In this document: positions 17,557 to 27,998 of the stretch, piece after piece
Position numbering within the stretch: the first letter of the stretch is position 1
Layout: every line of letters begins with the position of its first letter
Assembly (NCBI RefSeq): GCF_002127535.1
Contig: NZ_MUBJ01000011.1
Location: forward strand, 35,024-99,023
Origin: Xenorhabdus vietnamensis
GTDB taxonomy: Bacteria; Pseudomonadota; Gammaproteobacteria; Enterobacterales; Enterobacteriaceae
DNA length: 64,000 nucleotides
Direction of reading: 5' to 3'
Translations under genes and position numbers: made by a program
Notes under the pieces: generated by a model
What the model saw: the letters and a program-made list of their open reading frames with translations, nothing else
Databases searched by the model: none
What the model was told of the DNA's origin: nothing

Positions 17557-19599
17557 ATGACTAATCCGTTACTGACACCTTCTGCATTGCCTAAGTTCTC
17601 TGCAATTGAACCAAAACATGTCGTGCCTGCTGTGAAAGAGACGTTAGCCAACTACCGTCAAGTAATTGAGAAAATTTTATCCGGAAACTCCGCCTTTACT
17701 TGGGATAATCTGTGCCAACCCATTTCAGAAGAGAAAGATAAACTTTCCCGCGTGTGGTCTCCTGTTGACCATCTGAATGCTGTCAAAAATAGTCCAGAGC
17801 TTCGTGAGGCCTATGAGCAAAGCCTGACCCAGCGTTCTGAGTTCTATACTTGGCTGGGGCAACACAAAGGGTTATATCAAGCATATAAGTCTCTGAAAGA
17901 GAGTGACGCTTTCAAGGCTCTTTCCCAGCCACAGCGCAAGGTTGTTGAAGATACTTTGCGTGATTTTGAATTAACTGGTGTCGGCTTGCCAGAAGAAAAG
18001 CAGAAACGTTACGGTGAAATTACTGCCCGTTTATCTGAGCTGGGTGCAAAGTTCGGTAATAATGTGCTGGATGCCACCATGGGATGGACCAAGCTGATTA
18101 CCGATGAGTGCGATCTGGACGGTATGCCTGAAAGTGCCAAGGCCGCCGCCAAAGCCGCTGCTGAAGCCAAGGGGCAGGAAGGATGGTTGCTGACGCTGAA
18201 TATGCCCAGTTATCTGCCGGTCATGACCTATGCCGATGATAGTGAACTGCGCGAAGAAATGTATTACGCCTATACAACCCGGGCTTCTGACCAAGGACCT
18301 GATGCCGGAAAATGGGATAACAGTAAAGTCATGGCGGAAATACTTTCGTTGCGTCATGAACTCGCCCAATTGTTAGGATTCAAGAACTATGCTGAAGATT
18401 CTCTCGCCACCAAAATGGCCAAAACTCCTCAGCAAGTGCTCGATTTCCTGAACGATCTCGCTAAACGTGCCCGCCAACAAGGTAAGGAAGAGTTGGAAGC
18501 TCTTGCCGATTTCGCCGAGTCTCACTATTGGGTTGATGAGCTGGAAGCATGGGATCTGCCATATTATAGCGAGAAGCAAAAACAGCATGACTTCTCCATT
18601 GATGATGAGCAGCTCCGCCCTTATTTCCCTGAACAACGCGTACTGGAAGGGCTGTTTGAAGTCATTCGTCGCATTTATGGTATCACCGCCAAAGAACGAC
18701 ACGATGTAGATACATGGCATCCTGATGTACGTTTCTTTGATCTGTACGATGACAAGCAAGTATTGCGCGGCAGTTTTTATTTAGATCTCTATGCACGTGA
18801 GCATAAACGCGGTGGTGCGTGGATGAACAGTTATGTCGGCAGAATGCGTCGTTCGTCTGGAGAATTGCAAAATCCTGTCGCTTATCTGACTTGTAACTTC
18901 AATAAGCCAATCGGTGATCAGCCAGCGCTGTTCACGCACAGTGAAGTCACAACGCTGTTCCATGAGTTTGGACATGGCCTGCACCATATGCTGACTCAGA
19001 TTGAAGCCCTGGATGTTGCCGGCATTGATGGTGTGCCATGGGATGCAGTCGAGTGCCCAAGCCAGTTTATGGAAAACTGGTGCTGGGAACCGGAAGCACT
19101 AGCATTTATCTCCGGCCACTATCAAACGAATGAACCACTGCCGCAAGAGATGCTGGATAATATGCTGGCAGCCAAAAATTATCAGGCTGCGATGAAAATC
19201 CTGCGCCAGCTTGAGTTTGGTCTGTTCGACTTCCGTCTGCATGTGGAATATGACCCAGCTAAAGGGGCACAAATTCTGGAAACGCTGCGATCAGTGAAGA
19301 AACAAGTTTCTGTTGTACCATCACCTGATTGGGGACGCTTCCCGCACTCCTTCAGCCATATCTTTAATGGTGGTTATGCAGCGGGTTATTACAGTTATCT
19401 ATGGGCGGATGTTCTGGCAGCAGATGCTTATTCTCGCTTCTCGGAAGAGGGAATTTTCAATCGCACGACCGGCCAGTCATTCCTCGACAATATCCTGGCC
19501 CGTGGCGGTTCAGAAGATCCAATGACACTGTTTGTCCGTTTCCGTGGCCGTGAACCAAAACTGGATGCAATGCTGAAAAGCTACGGCATCGGTGGATAA
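17557..19599 (+). CDS. prlC: oligopeptidase A
   Basis: A 680-residue M3-family zinc metallopeptidase, the same length as E. coli PrlC. The zinc site is LFHEFGHGLHH with His469, Glu470 and His473; the third ligand lies in the following GIDGVPWDAVECPSQFMENW region. It degrades short peptides, including cleaved signal peptides, in the cytoplasm. ATG at 17557 starts MTNPLLTPSALP as in orthologs; the frame is open further upstream but overlaps the selC side and is not used. A sigma-32-like promoter is present. It is 6 bases ahead of rsmJ, the conserved pairing. Confidence 0.97.
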   Translation: MTNPLLTPSALPKFSAIEPKHVVPAVKETLANYRQVIEKILSGNSAFTWDNLCQPISEEKDKLSRVWSPVDHLNAVKNSPELREAYEQSLTQRSEFYTWLGQHKGLYQAYKSLKESDAFKALSQPQRKVVEDTLRDFELTGVGLPEEKQKRYGEITARLSELGAKFGNNVLDATMGWTKLITDECDLDGMPESAKAAAKAAAEAKGQEGWLLTLNMPSYLPVMTYADDSELREEMYYAYTTRASDQGPDAGKWDNSKVMAEILSLRHELAQLLGFKNYAEDSLATKMAKTPQQVLDFLNDLAKRARQQGKEELEALADFAESHYWVDELEAWDLPYYSEKQKQHDFSIDDEQLRPYFPEQRVLEGLFEVIRRIYGITAKERHDVDTWHPDVRFFDLYDDKQVLRGSFYLDLYAREHKRGGAWMNSYVGRMRRSSGELQNPVAYLTCNFNKPIGDQPALFTHSEVTTLFHEFGHGLHHMLTQIEALDVAGIDGVPWDAVECPSQFMENWCWEPEALAFISGHYQTNEPLPQEMLDNMLAAKNYQAAMKILRQLEFGLFDFRLHVEYDPAKGAQILETLRSVKKQVSVVPSPDWGRFPHSFSHIFNGGYAAGYYSYLWADVLAADAYSRFSEEGIFNRTTGQSFLDNILARGGSEDPMTLFVRFRGREPKLDAMLKSYGIGG

Positions 19600-19605
19600 T
19601 AACCT

Positions 19606-20349
19606 GTGAAGATTTGTTTGATTTGTGAAGAAGGCGCTGATCGCAGCGCCTTATCGCTGTTGGCTGAACGCTGGGATCTGATCCACGATGAAGAATCAGT
19701 CATGGCTCTGGTATTAACTCCCGAACGGCTGGAACTGCGCAAGCGTGATGAGCCAAAGCTGGGCGGGATTTATGTCGATTTTGTTGGCGGAACAATGGCA
19801 CACCGTCGCCGCTTTGGTGGTGGTCGTGGCGAAGCTGTCGCTAAGGCCATCGGCATCAAGAAAGATTATTTACCGAATGTCGTGGATGCCACCGCCGGAT
19901 TGGGGCGTGATGCTTTTGTACTGGCTTCTATCGGCTGTCACGTCAGCATGTTGGAGCGCCACCCCGTGGTAGCTGCATTGTTGGATGATGGCCTACAACG
20001 TGGTTATAAGGATGAAGAGATTGGCGACTGGCTGAAAGAGCGTATGACGCTGATCCACGCCTCAAGCATTACGGCATTGACAGATATCACACCACCGCCG
20101 GATGTGGTTTATCTCGATCCAATGTATCCACACAAGCAAAAAAGCGCACTGGTCAAAAAAGAGATGCGGGTTTTCCAATCTCTGGTCGGGGCTGATGAGG
20201 ATGCAGACAATTTGCTTGAACCTGCTCTGGCGCTGGCGAAACGTCGGGTTGTCGTGAAACGGCCTGATTATGCAGAGCCGTTGGCAGGGGTTAAAGCATC
20301 CGCTGCAATTACCACCAAAAACCATCGGTTTGATATTTATCCTTGCTGA
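19606..20349 (+). CDS. rsmJ: 16S rRNA (guanine-1516-N2) methyltransferase
   Basis: A 247-residue SAM-dependent methyltransferase that modifies G1516 of 16S rRNA. It starts with GTG at 19606, six bases after prlC. The SAM-binding loop [19 protein letters not shown] (about residues 89-107) is clear. [19 protein letters not shown] near residue 170 is the catalytic NPPY-like and conserved block. Sequence follows E. coli YhiQ nearly throughout ([30 protein letters not shown]). In E. coli the next gene is dtpB; here an IS scar and gdhA follow instead. Confidence 0.96.
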   Translation: MKICLICEEGADRSALSLLAERWDLIHDEESVMALVLTPERLELRKRDEPKLGGIYVDFVGGTMAHRRRFGGGRGEAVAKAIGIKKDYLPNVVDATAGLGRDAFVLASIGCHVSMLERHPVVAALLDDGLQRGYKDEEIGDWLKERMTLIHASSITALTDITPPPDVVYLDPMYPHKQKSALVKKEMRVFQSLVGADEDADNLLEPALALAKRRVVVKRPDYAEPLAGVKASAAITTKNHRFDIYPC

Positions 20350-20379
20350 TCACATATCAGGAAAGCCTGCCTTATGAAG

Positions 20380-20469
20380 TGAACTCCTTATATTGGACAC
20401 TTTATATGGCGGTTATACGGTCTGAACCCGATATTGTACCGGGCTCAGGTCGTTTAACTTAATTTTTCA
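20380..20469 (-). mobile_element. remnant of an IS3-family insertion sequence (transposase C-terminus and terminal end)
   Basis: On the minus strand the sequence encodes KLNDLSPVQYRVQTV followed by a stop at 20413-20415. This is the characteristic end of IS3-family OrfB transposases. A further 33 bases end in GGAGTTCA, which looks like the terminal inverted repeat (read on plus as TGAACTCC at 20380). An in-frame stop lies two codons upstream of the fragment, so only the tail of the element survives. It marks the junction between rsmJ and gdhA. Confidence 0.6.
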
Positions 20470-20513
20470 TCATAATATTCTATTGTCGAGGAAATTACCT
20501 TTACGTAACCAAT

Positions 20514-21857
20514 CTACACAATGCCCTGTGACAACATCGCATCTGCCACTTTGACAAAACCAGCGATATTAGCGCCCTGTACATAATTGATCTGTTTCCC
20601 TTCTCCACCATATTCTACGCAAGCGTGATGGATATCGAGCATGATGTGGTGTAAGCGAATATCCACTTTCTCTGCCTTCCAACTCAGGCGCGCTGCGTTC
20701 TGTGCCATCTCCAGCCCTGAAGTTGCCACTCCGCCCGCATTGGCAGCTTTACCCGGTGCAAACAAAACGCCTGCTTCACGGAAAGCATCAGTAGCCGCAA
20801 TCGTTGCTGGCATGTTGGCTCCTTCCGCAACCGCTTTCACACCATTTTTAATCAACGTCTTCGCCGCTTCCAAATCCAGCTCGTTCTGAGTCGCACAAGG
20901 CAGGGCTATATCCACAGGAATGGCCCACGGATCTTGCCCCTTAAGGAAAGTCAGCCTGCGCTCTTTGGCATACTCTTCCACACGACCGTAACGCTGATTT
21001 TTAATCTCTTCAAGGTGAGCCAGTTTCTCCGGCGTAAAACCTTCTTCATCCAAAACTGTACCGCCAGAATCCGATGCAGTAACAACTTTTGCCCCCAGTT
21101 CCATACATTTTTCAATGGAATATTGAGCGACATTCCCTGCCCCAGACACAGACACCCGCATACCTTCAATCCCCATGCCATGACGTTTAAGCATTTCATG
21201 GGTGAAATAAACCAGCCCATAGCCGGTAGCTTCGGGGCGGATCAGGCTGCCACCAAAAGAAAGACCTTTGCCCGTAAAAACGCACGCCGTATTGTTGGAC
21301 AATTTTTTCATCATGCCCGCCATAAAACCGACTTCACGTCCACCCACGCCAATATCCCCGGCAGGCACATCAGTATCAGGCCCCAAATGACGGTAAAGTT
21401 CTGTCATCAATGCCTGACAGAATCGCATGATTTCTCCGTGGCTTTTCCCTTTGGGATCGAAATCAGAGCCTCCTTTTCCACCTCCCATTGGCAGTGTTGT
21501 CAACGCGTTCTTCAATGTCTGCTCAAAACCCAAAAATTTCAGGATAGAAAGGTTAACAGAAGGGTGGAAACGCATCCCTCCTTTAAATGGCCCAATGGCA
21601 GAACTGAACTGCACTCGCCACGCACGGTTTACCTGCACTTTGCCTTGATCATCAACCCAGCAGACACGGAATTGAATGACTCTTTCCGGCTCTACCAGAC
21701 GCTCCAATAATCCTTGCTCACGATATTTCGGATTTTGTTCAAGAAAAGGCCAAAGAGAGGTCAACACTTCTCGTACTGCCTGTAAGTATTCTGGTTGATG
21801 TGGATTATGGTACTGAATCGAATCAAGAAATGAGACTAAAGATGATGAAACATTCAT
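20514..21857 (-). CDS. gdhA: NADP-specific glutamate dehydrogenase
   Basis: A 447-residue hexameric-type enzyme that aminates 2-oxoglutarate to glutamate. The opening SSLVSFLDSIQYHNPHQPEY matches enterobacterial GdhA. The substrate lysines lie in PFKGGMRFHPSVN and LPMGGGKGGSDFDPKG, and the catalytic Asp in PAGDIGVGGREVGFM. The NADP-binding loop is VSVSGAGNVAQYSIEK. Full length, with AAGGAAGCTC before the ATG. It sits between rsmJ and uspA, a place occupied by dtpB in E. coli. Confidence 0.97.
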   Translation of the reverse strand: MNVSSSLVSFLDSIQYHNPHQPEYLQAVREVLTSLWPFLEQNPKYREQGLLERLVEPERVIQFRVCWVDDQGKVQVNRAWRVQFSSAIGPFKGGMRFHPSVNLSILKFLGFEQTLKNALTTLPMGGGKGGSDFDPKGKSHGEIMRFCQALMTELYRHLGPDTDVPAGDIGVGGREVGFMAGMMKKLSNNTACVFTGKGLSFGGSLIRPEATGYGLVYFTHEMLKRHGMGIEGMRVSVSGAGNVAQYSIEKCMELGAKVVTASDSGGTVLDEEGFTPEKLAHLEEIKNQRYGRVEEYAKERRLTFLKGQDPWAIPVDIALPCATQNELDLEAAKTLIKNGVKAVAEGANMPATIAATDAFREAGVLFAPGKAANAGGVATSGLEMAQNAARLSWKAEKVDIRLHHIMLDIHHACVEYGGEGKQINYVQGANIAGFVKVADAMLSQGIV

Positions 21858-22065
21858 GTAGAGCTTCCTTTATTGTCATGCAGAAGTGATGACTCCCAGC
21901 CATTTTCCATATTATTTTTTTGTCGAAAATGCGAGGTAAGTACGGTTTGCTTTCTGAATATAGCACTGTTTTATGCTTAAATTTCAACAACTATTTTTTG
22001 TAATATTTCCTAAAAATATCTTTGACAATTTCTAAAGCAGTTTCATCATCTTTTCTGGAGACAAA

Positions 22066-22093
22066 AAAATCGCCTGCATAAGCAGGCGATTTT
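22066..22093 (-). terminator. intrinsic terminator of uspA
   Basis: A 12-base perfect stem (AAAATCGCCTGC/GCAGGCGATTTT) with a 4-base loop lies 24 bases after the uspA stop. On the minus strand it is followed by a T run. Confidence 0.9.
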
Positions 22094-22117
22094 ACAGAAT
22101 AAAATATCAGCCGAAGA

Positions 22118-22549
22118 TTATTCTTCGTCACGCAAAGGTACAATTAACATATCAACATGAACGGTATTAATAAGCTGGCGAGCCGAAGACATCAACTTGC
22201 TCCAAAAATCCTGATGGTGGCCACATACAACCAAATCCATATCGTATTGTTTGATAGCATCAACAAGAACCTGCCCTAAATCACCACTACCACTCAAAGT
22301 TTCTTGAACGGGGTAGCCTGCGCTGGCAGATAATTCTTTCAAAGAATTACGAGTTTCATCCGCGATACGCTCCTGCATATCGCCAAGATTTACATCAATA
22401 AGGCCGGTATAAAGATCAGAGTAGTTAACATCAACATGGATCAGGGAAACTTTGGCATTGTACGGTTTCGCCATTGATACAGCTTTCTCCACCAAGATCT
22501 GACTTTCTGGAGATAAATCAACAGCAACAAGAATATGCTTATAAGCCAT
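22118..22549 (-). CDS. uspA: universal stress protein A
   Basis: A 143-residue cytoplasmic stress protein of the UspA type (no ATP-binding G-2x-G-9x-G motif). It starts [16 protein letters not shown] as in E. coli. Conserved blocks [20 protein letters not shown] and [20 protein letters not shown] are present. I chose ATG at 22549, preceded by AAGGAGTTCTT; the longer upstream frame has no ribosome site. It is divergent from uspB, the conserved enterobacterial arrangement. In E. coli it is induced by stasis, oxidants and many other stresses. Confidence 0.97.
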   Translation of the reverse strand: MAYKHILVAVDLSPESQILVEKAVSMAKPYNAKVSLIHVDVNYSDLYTGLIDVNLGDMQERIADETRNSLKELSASAGYPVQETLSGSGDLGQVLVDAIKQYDMDLVVCGHHQDFWSKLMSSARQLINTVHVDMLIVPLRDEE

Positions 22550-22914
22550 AAGAACTCCTTCCATAACGTCGATTAAATGGATTGGCAACATTAAACGCCA
22601 TGATTCGATGTTTATACTATAACTGTTCAATGTATATTTTGAGTGTCGTTTTGATCACAACTTATTGTTTTACTTTCTTTACTACCTGAAAACATAGAAT
22701 AGTTCCAAGAAAAACAACATCACTGGCAACTTACCCACAATAACTGATTATAGACCTAACCGATTTCCAGTTGCAGCCCTACTATAAACACCTAAAACGC
22801 TATATTTTTCACTAAAATTTAATATAGTTATTATTCAAATTACAATTTTTTACTATTGGTTTTTTCTTTATTAGAAATTAGCCGCTTTTGCTGACTCAAT
22901 CAGAAGGGGGAAAT
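22550..22914. other. uspA-uspB divergent intergenic region
   Basis: This 365-base region should carry both stress promoters. A CTACTATAAA segment at about 22780-22790 resembles the -10 of a sigma-S-type promoter for uspB, which is sigma-S dependent in E. coli. I see no other clear element and no coding frame. Confidence 0.4.
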
Positions 22915-23244
22915 ATGTTCAGTGCCATCGCACTATTTTGGGCTGCTTGCCTTATCTGCATTATTAACATACTTCGCTATTTTTCTTCGCTCCGTGTACT
23001 GTTGTCAATTTTGCGCGAATCAGATCCAATGCTGTACCAATCCGTTGATGGGAATGGTTTTTTTAAAGCTAATGGTCAGTTCAATAAACAGATTCGGCTG
23101 GTGCGCTATATCAATTCACAAAGTTATATCAACCATCACGACCCTGATGTCGTCTTATTGTGCGAAAGAATGAGGAAACAATTTATATTGACGGAAATAC
23201 TGTGTGGCGTTGTTCTGCTATGCCTGATAGCAATTATGATTTAA
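22915..23244 (+). CDS. uspB: universal stress protein B
   Basis: A 109-residue inner-membrane protein with two membrane segments (about residues 3-25 and 88-107) and a central cytosolic loop. Conserved features match E. coli Usp[23 protein letters not shown], then [19 protein letters not shown], and [19 protein letters not shown] at 22915 has AAGGGGGAAAT upstream. UspB is sigma-S controlled and affects ethanol resistance in E. coli; its mechanism is unknown. Confidence 0.95.
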   Translation: MFSAIALFWAACLICIINILRYFSSLRVLLSILRESDPMLYQSVDGNGFFKANGQFNKQIRLVRYINSQSYINHHDPDVVLLCERMRKQFILTEILCGVVLLCLIAIMI

Positions 23245-23290
23245 CGTAAATTTGAGATATGAATGTGAACAAAAAACAAGTGATAATGAC

Positions 23291-23329
23291 AAAGGGTTGG
23301 CTTGCAACAACAAGCAGCCAACCCTTTTT
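23291..23329. terminator. bidirectional terminator between uspB and pit
   Basis: The inverted repeat AAAGGGTTGGCT / AGCCAACCCTTT (12 bases per arm, 13-base loop) is flanked by T on the plus side and A on the other. It lies between the converging ends of uspB and pit and can serve both. Confidence 0.85.
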
Positions 23330-23340
23330 CTAAAACATGG

Positions 23341-24831
23341 TTAGATCAGTTTCAAGGCGATCCAATACAGTAAGCCTGACAATCCAATGGAAATCGGCAG
23401 CGTCAGAACCCACGCCAGCATGATATTTTTGATAGTCTTGCTTTGCACTCCACCACCATCAACCAACATCGTCCCCGCAACCGCAGAAGAGAGCACTTGC
23501 GTTGTGGATACTGGCATACCAGTATAACTGGCAACACCAATAGAAACCGCAGCTGTAACCTGAGCAGAAACACCTTGGGCATAAGTCATGCCTTTTTTGC
23601 CAATCTTCTCACCGATAGTCACAGCAACCCGTTTCCAACCAACCATTGTGCCCAAAGACAGAGCAAGAGCCACTGCAATAATGATCCACATCGGCGCATA
23701 TTCCACAGTCTTCAATATATCTTTGCGGTAATCGTTCAGGAAACGTGCGTCTTTAGGTTTAGTTTCTGGCAGCCTGGCCACATCGCTTGCTGTATCAGCA
23801 ATACACATTAGCATACGGCGCATTTTGCTACGTTGATCTGGGGTCAATTCGTTGAAATTCTGGACATTCGTCAGCATGTTTTCAGCGGTGTTCAGCATCA
23901 CTAATGCACGTGAATTATCGCAATGGAGTGTCATATCCAGTTGATCTCCAACAGAAGAAGCAACCGAGTTCAGTTCAATCGCATGAGCCAACTCTGGAGC
24001 ATGCTGCTCGTAATGCGTCCGCAAGTTGACAACAGCATCACGCGTGCGAGTGATGTCATAAGAGGCGGAATTCATATTGAGGACAAAGCCCGCAGGTGCA
24101 ACGCCAATCAGCACCAGCATGATCAAGCCAATACCTTTCTGACCATCGTTCGCTCCGTGGGAGAAACTCACACCGACAGCAGAGAGAATCAGGGCAGTAC
24201 GTGTCCAGAATGGAGGTTTACGTTTACCATCCTGTTTTTCACGTTCGGCAGGCGTCATATGGATACGGCGACGTTTTTTCGTACCACTCCAATAACGGCG
24301 TAGCAAAAATACCATCGCTCCAGCAATCAGCAAACCAACCAGAGGAGACAGGATCAAGGACATGAAAATCTGTATCATCTTCGGAATATTCAACGCATCC
24401 ACTACCGACGAACTGGTTACTATCGCATTGGTTAAACCGATACCGATAATAGAGCCAATCAACGTATGGGAACTAGATGCAGGAATACCGAAATACCATG
24501 TACCCAAATTCCAGATAATCGCCGCCAGTAGCATGGAAAAAACCATAGCTAAACCGTGAGCCGAGCTGACATTTAGCAGAAGATCCGTAGGCAGTAGATG
24601 CACAATCGCATAAGCGACACTTAATCCACCAAGGAGAACACCCAAAAAGTTAAAAACCCCTGCCATAACAACGGCAAGCTGCGAACGCATCGCACGGGTA
24701 TAAATAACAGTTGCTACTGCGTTTGCGGTATCATGAAACCCATTGATGGCTTCATAGAAAAGCACAAACAACAGAGCAAGCACTAACATAAGGCTGGTAT
24801 AAAAATCCAAGCCAGTAAACAGATGTAGCAT
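23341..24831 (-). CDS. pit: low-affinity inorganic phosphate transporter
   Basis: A 496-residue PitA-type transporter that takes up phosphate as a metal-phosphate complex with protons. Duplicated PiT signatures are visible: [21 protein letters not shown] near residue 25 and [20 protein letters not shown] near residue 240. About ten membrane segments surround a large cytosolic loop (about 280-390). ATG at 24831 begins [11 protein letters not shown] like E. coli PitA; the frame extends upstream to a TTG, but that segment is not homologous. The loop differs most from E. coli. Order yhiN/pit/uspB is conserved. Confidence 0.95.
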   Translation of the reverse strand: MLHLFTGLDFYTSLMLVLALLFVLFYEAINGFHDTANAVATVIYTRAMRSQLAVVMAGVFNFLGVLLGGLSVAYAIVHLLPTDLLLNVSSAHGLAMVFSMLLAAIIWNLGTWYFGIPASSSHTLIGSIIGIGLTNAIVTSSSVVDALNIPKMIQIFMSLILSPLVGLLIAGAMVFLLRRYWSGTKKRRRIHMTPAEREKQDGKRKPPFWTRTALILSAVGVSFSHGANDGQKGIGLIMLVLIGVAPAGFVLNMNSASYDITRTRDAVVNLRTHYEQHAPELAHAIELNSVASSVGDQLDMTLHCDNSRALVMLNTAENMLTNVQNFNELTPDQRSKMRRMLMCIADTASDVARLPETKPKDARFLNDYRKDILKTVEYAPMWIIIAVALALSLGTMVGWKRVAVTIGEKIGKKGMTYAQGVSAQVTAAVSIGVASYTGMPVSTTQVLSSAVAGTMLVDGGGVQSKTIKNIMLAWVLTLPISIGLSGLLYWIALKLI

Positions 24832-25129
24832 AAACGTTAAGCCAGTTAGTAGGACATGAACGCGCGCATTATCAGTGACAAACGTTAGCGGGAAAAGAGA
24901 AATATGACCTTTTTTTGATTTAATAACGATCAATCGGCATGGAAACCCTTTAATTTATCATATATATCAAATAGTTACTTAATTTTAATATTTTAATGTT
25001 TTTTTGATAAAAAATGACTTTTTGCCGTAAAAAGTTAAACCAAATGCATATTTTTCTCTATGGTTCGTGAACATAGCCCTCACAATGCAGTAATTTCCTA
25101 CAAATAACTCGGTCAAAAGAGACAGATGA

Positions 25130-26329
25130 ATGGAAAAATTTGATGTAGTTGTTATTGGTGCTGGCGCTGCTGGCTTATTCTGTGCTGCACAGGCAGGACA
25201 AGCCGGATTAAACGTTCTGGTACTGGATAACGGCAAAAAAGCAGGCCGTAAAATTTTGATGTCCGGCGGAGGGCGCTGTAATTTTACCAATATGTATACC
25301 GAGCCAGCGGCATTCCTTTCTGCCAATCCCCATTTTTGTAAGTCAGCACTTGCTCGCTATACCCAGTGGGATTTTATTGATCTTATACAACGCCATGGCA
25401 TTCCTTATCACGAAAAAACATTGGGGCAACTTTTCTGTGATGACTCAGCCCAACAAATTATAGACCTACTTTTGAAAGAGTGCGAAAAAGGGCAAATCAC
25501 TATTCGATTGCGCAATGAAGTCACTCATATCGAAAAGAAAGAGCAGGGTTTTGTTATTGCAGCAGCAGGAAAAGAAGTAAGTGCGCACTCACTTGTTGTG
25601 GCATCCGGTGGATTGTCCATGCCCGGATTGGGAGCCTCTCCTTTGGGTTACCGTATCGCAGAGCAATTTGGACTCAATATCCTGCCTACGCGTGCAGCAT
25701 TAGTTCCCTTTACCCTACATAAACCGCTATTGGATCAACTTCAAACTCTCTCCGGTGTCGCAGTTCCTTCCGTTGTAACTGCAAAAGATGGCACAGTATT
25801 CAGGGAAAATATTTTGTTCACCCATCGTGGTCTTTCCGGCCCCGCTATTTTGCAGATTTCCAGCTATTGGCAGCCTGGTGAGTATGTGAGTATTAACTTA
25901 CTTCCTGATACGGATTTGGAAAGTTTTCTGGTTAAAGAGCAGGAATCTCATCCCAATCAGAGTTTGAAAAATACCCTGTCTAAATTACTGCCCAAACGTT
26001 TGGTCGAGTGTTTGCAGTCTCTTGGACAACTGCCGGAACTGTCTCTGAAACAACTTAATTCCGCACAGAAAAAAGAGCTGCTCACCACCCTGCAATACTG
26101 GCAGGTACAACCGAATGGTACGGAAGGCTATCGCACGGCGGAAGTCACTCTTGGCGGAGTGGATACTAATGAGTTGTCATCAAAAACGATGGAATCTCAT
26201 AAAGTGAAAGGGTTGTACTTTATTGGAGAAGTAGTCGATGTGACCGGCTGGCTTGGCGGGTATAACTTCCAGTGGGCGTGGAGCTCGGCGTGGGCTTGTG
26301 CGCAGGCATTGGTTGTTGTTCCGAGATAA
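25130..26329 (+). CDS. yhiN: NAD(P)/FAD-dependent oxidoreductase, HI0933 family
   Basis: A 399-residue flavoprotein. The N-terminal dinucleotide-binding loop is VVVIGAGAAGLFCAAQAG, followed by KKAGRKILMSGGGRCNFTN, the family signature. A C-terminal GEVVDVTGWLGGYNFQWAWS block closes the FAD site. Length matches E. coli YhiN (400). The physiological reaction is unknown. It is divergent from pit, as in E. coli, which supports orthology. Confidence 0.93.
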   Translation: MEKFDVVVIGAGAAGLFCAAQAGQAGLNVLVLDNGKKAGRKILMSGGGRCNFTNMYTEPAAFLSANPHFCKSALARYTQWDFIDLIQRHGIPYHEKTLGQLFCDDSAQQIIDLLLKECEKGQITIRLRNEVTHIEKKEQGFVIAAAGKEVSAHSLVVASGGLSMPGLGASPLGYRIAEQFGLNILPTRAALVPFTLHKPLLDQLQTLSGVAVPSVVTAKDGTVFRENILFTHRGLSGPAILQISSYWQPGEYVSINLLPDTDLESFLVKEQESHPNQSLKNTLSKLLPKRLVECLQSLGQLPELSLKQLNSAQKKELLTTLQYWQVQPNGTEGYRTAEVTLGGVDTNELSSKTMESHKVKGLYFIGEVVDVTGWLGGYNFQWAWSSAWACAQALVVVPR

Positions 26330-26531
26330 TAAAGTTTATACATTAGCTTATACTTTGCTTTATCAACACTGATAGAGTGAAGTATCGCTAGGGCAACTGG
26401 GAAATATCAAAGTGCAAGCGGTGCAAATAAGGGTAATCTAACAGTGCATTACGATGTGATCTGATGGCTTACCACATTGTTTCTGAACATTTATCGTGGA
26501 GCAGCAAACCCACCATCCTTCTGGAGTTAAT

Positions 26532-27161
26532 ATGTTGTCTGACTATTGGGGAGAATTTTTAGGACTGGCGGTGATTCATTTTCTGGCTGTGGTAGCTCCA
26601 GGTCCTGATTTTGCGGTAACTATACGGCAGAGTGTAAAATTTGGCCGTTGGGCTGGAATATGTACGGCAGTAGGTATTGGAGCAGGAATATCAATACATG
26701 TCATTTATACACTGGTGGGAATTAGTGCATTAATGCATGCCACCCCGTGGTTGATGGAAGCTGCAAAACTAGTTGGTGCAATTTATATCATATGGCTTGG
26801 GATCAAATTTATCAGGAGTAAGCCTGCCAATCTGGATGCCTTAGAGAATGAAGAAATTATTCAGACCTCACAAAGTCGATGGAAAGCATTTCTGATAGGA
26901 TTTATGACAAATGCCCTTAACCCTAAGGCGACATTGTTCTTTTTGGCAGTTTTCACAACCGTAGTAAGTAGCAGTACACCTACACTGATACAAGTCTTTT
27001 ATGGCATGTGGATGTGTATGGTCAATGCGGTATGGTTTGTGTTAGTCAGTATTATTTTTTCAAATATATTGATTCGTAATAAATTCATGCAGAAAGGGTA
27101 TTGGTTTGAACGGGTAATGGGAGTCGTGCTAATTGGATTTGCTGCTCGGTTGTTATTTTAA
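26532..27161 (+). CDS. LysE/RhtC-family amino-acid exporter
   Basis: A 209-residue inner-membrane exporter with six predicted segments (about 8-30, 42-65, 68-90, 115-138, 150-172, 186-208). The family signature VVAPGPDFAVTIRQS (about residues 17-31) is present, as is NALNPKATLFFLAVF near residue 130. RhtC and close relatives expel threonine or related amino acids; the substrate here cannot be told. ATG at 26532 follows CTGGAG; the upstream frame from 26496 is weaker. It is a single gene. Confidence 0.88.
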   Translation: MLSDYWGEFLGLAVIHFLAVVAPGPDFAVTIRQSVKFGRWAGICTAVGIGAGISIHVIYTLVGISALMHATPWLMEAAKLVGAIYIIWLGIKFIRSKPANLDALENEEIIQTSQSRWKAFLIGFMTNALNPKATLFFLAVFTTVVSSSTPTLIQVFYGMWMCMVNAVWFVLVSIIFSNILIRNKFMQKGYWFERVMGVVLIGFAARLLF

Positions 27162-27998
27162 GGTGGCCGTTTAAGCGGTCACTAAATTCAATAATAAAGA
27201 TGAGCATTGATAGCAGCCAGTATTATCATTGGTTCGTCCATACCCTTATCAAAAATAATTCCCGGTTTTTCCTGATATTATACTTATATAAAGATAAAGA
27301 GTAGGCGATAAAATTTCTGATTGCTTAAGGTGTGGAACTTATCATGGATCATATACTGGCTCTATATGATGACAGTATAAACCATCACTGTATCTAGTTG
27401 CTTTAGTGTCACCATTCCTTAAGCTATTCTGCTTTTCTTCCCTCTTCTCTCCTCTCACATATCAAAATTCAGTAAATAGCAGGCTTAAATAACTTACTGA
27501 TCAGAACCTTATCCAAAAAATCTCAAATTTAGATACCATCCCCGGACATAACCACACCTTTAATACGCGTAAAATGCCACTAATGCGTCAAAAGAAAATT
27601 CAACCAACAATCACGTAATAATAATTAATAAAACAAGTATATTAAATAATGATTGCATTAAACGCCAAAACAACACAAAACATTAGAAAAACAGATTGAT
27701 TGTTACCGTTTGGTTTGGAATAATGCGCCCCGCAAACATAGGACTGACATTAACTATAAAAATGGCAAAAAACACCCATTATTAACCATAAAATTGCTGT
27801 TTTACCACAAAACAGACTTATATACTGTCAGAAACCAACGCATCATCCTCCAACAACGCCCAAAGATTTAATTAAAATAGGCGATTTTATTCATTACGTT
27901 AGTTAATCACTAAAGCCTATCAAAAATTATTACGTTCAATAGAAGAATAATTAATTAATTTTTTTAATTAACAAATCCTTTGTAGCTGTTAATGAAGA
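27162..27998. other. 837-base AT-rich intergenic region before the LuxE/LuxC-like operon
   Basis: This long gap should hold the promoter and regulatory region of the following operon. It contains long A/T tracts and many TTAATTAA-type repeats near 27940-27980, of the kind bound by H-NS. On the minus strand at about 27195-27280 a short frame encodes KPGIIFDKGMDEPMII and ends with a stop; it looks like debris of a lost gene, which I do not recognise. I found no tRNA, IS end or clear operator. Confidence 0.4.

Noticed and set aside
20934..21710. Long plus-strand frame of 258 codons
   Set aside because: It is a shadow of gdhA on the opposite strand; no ribosome site and low-complexity translation.
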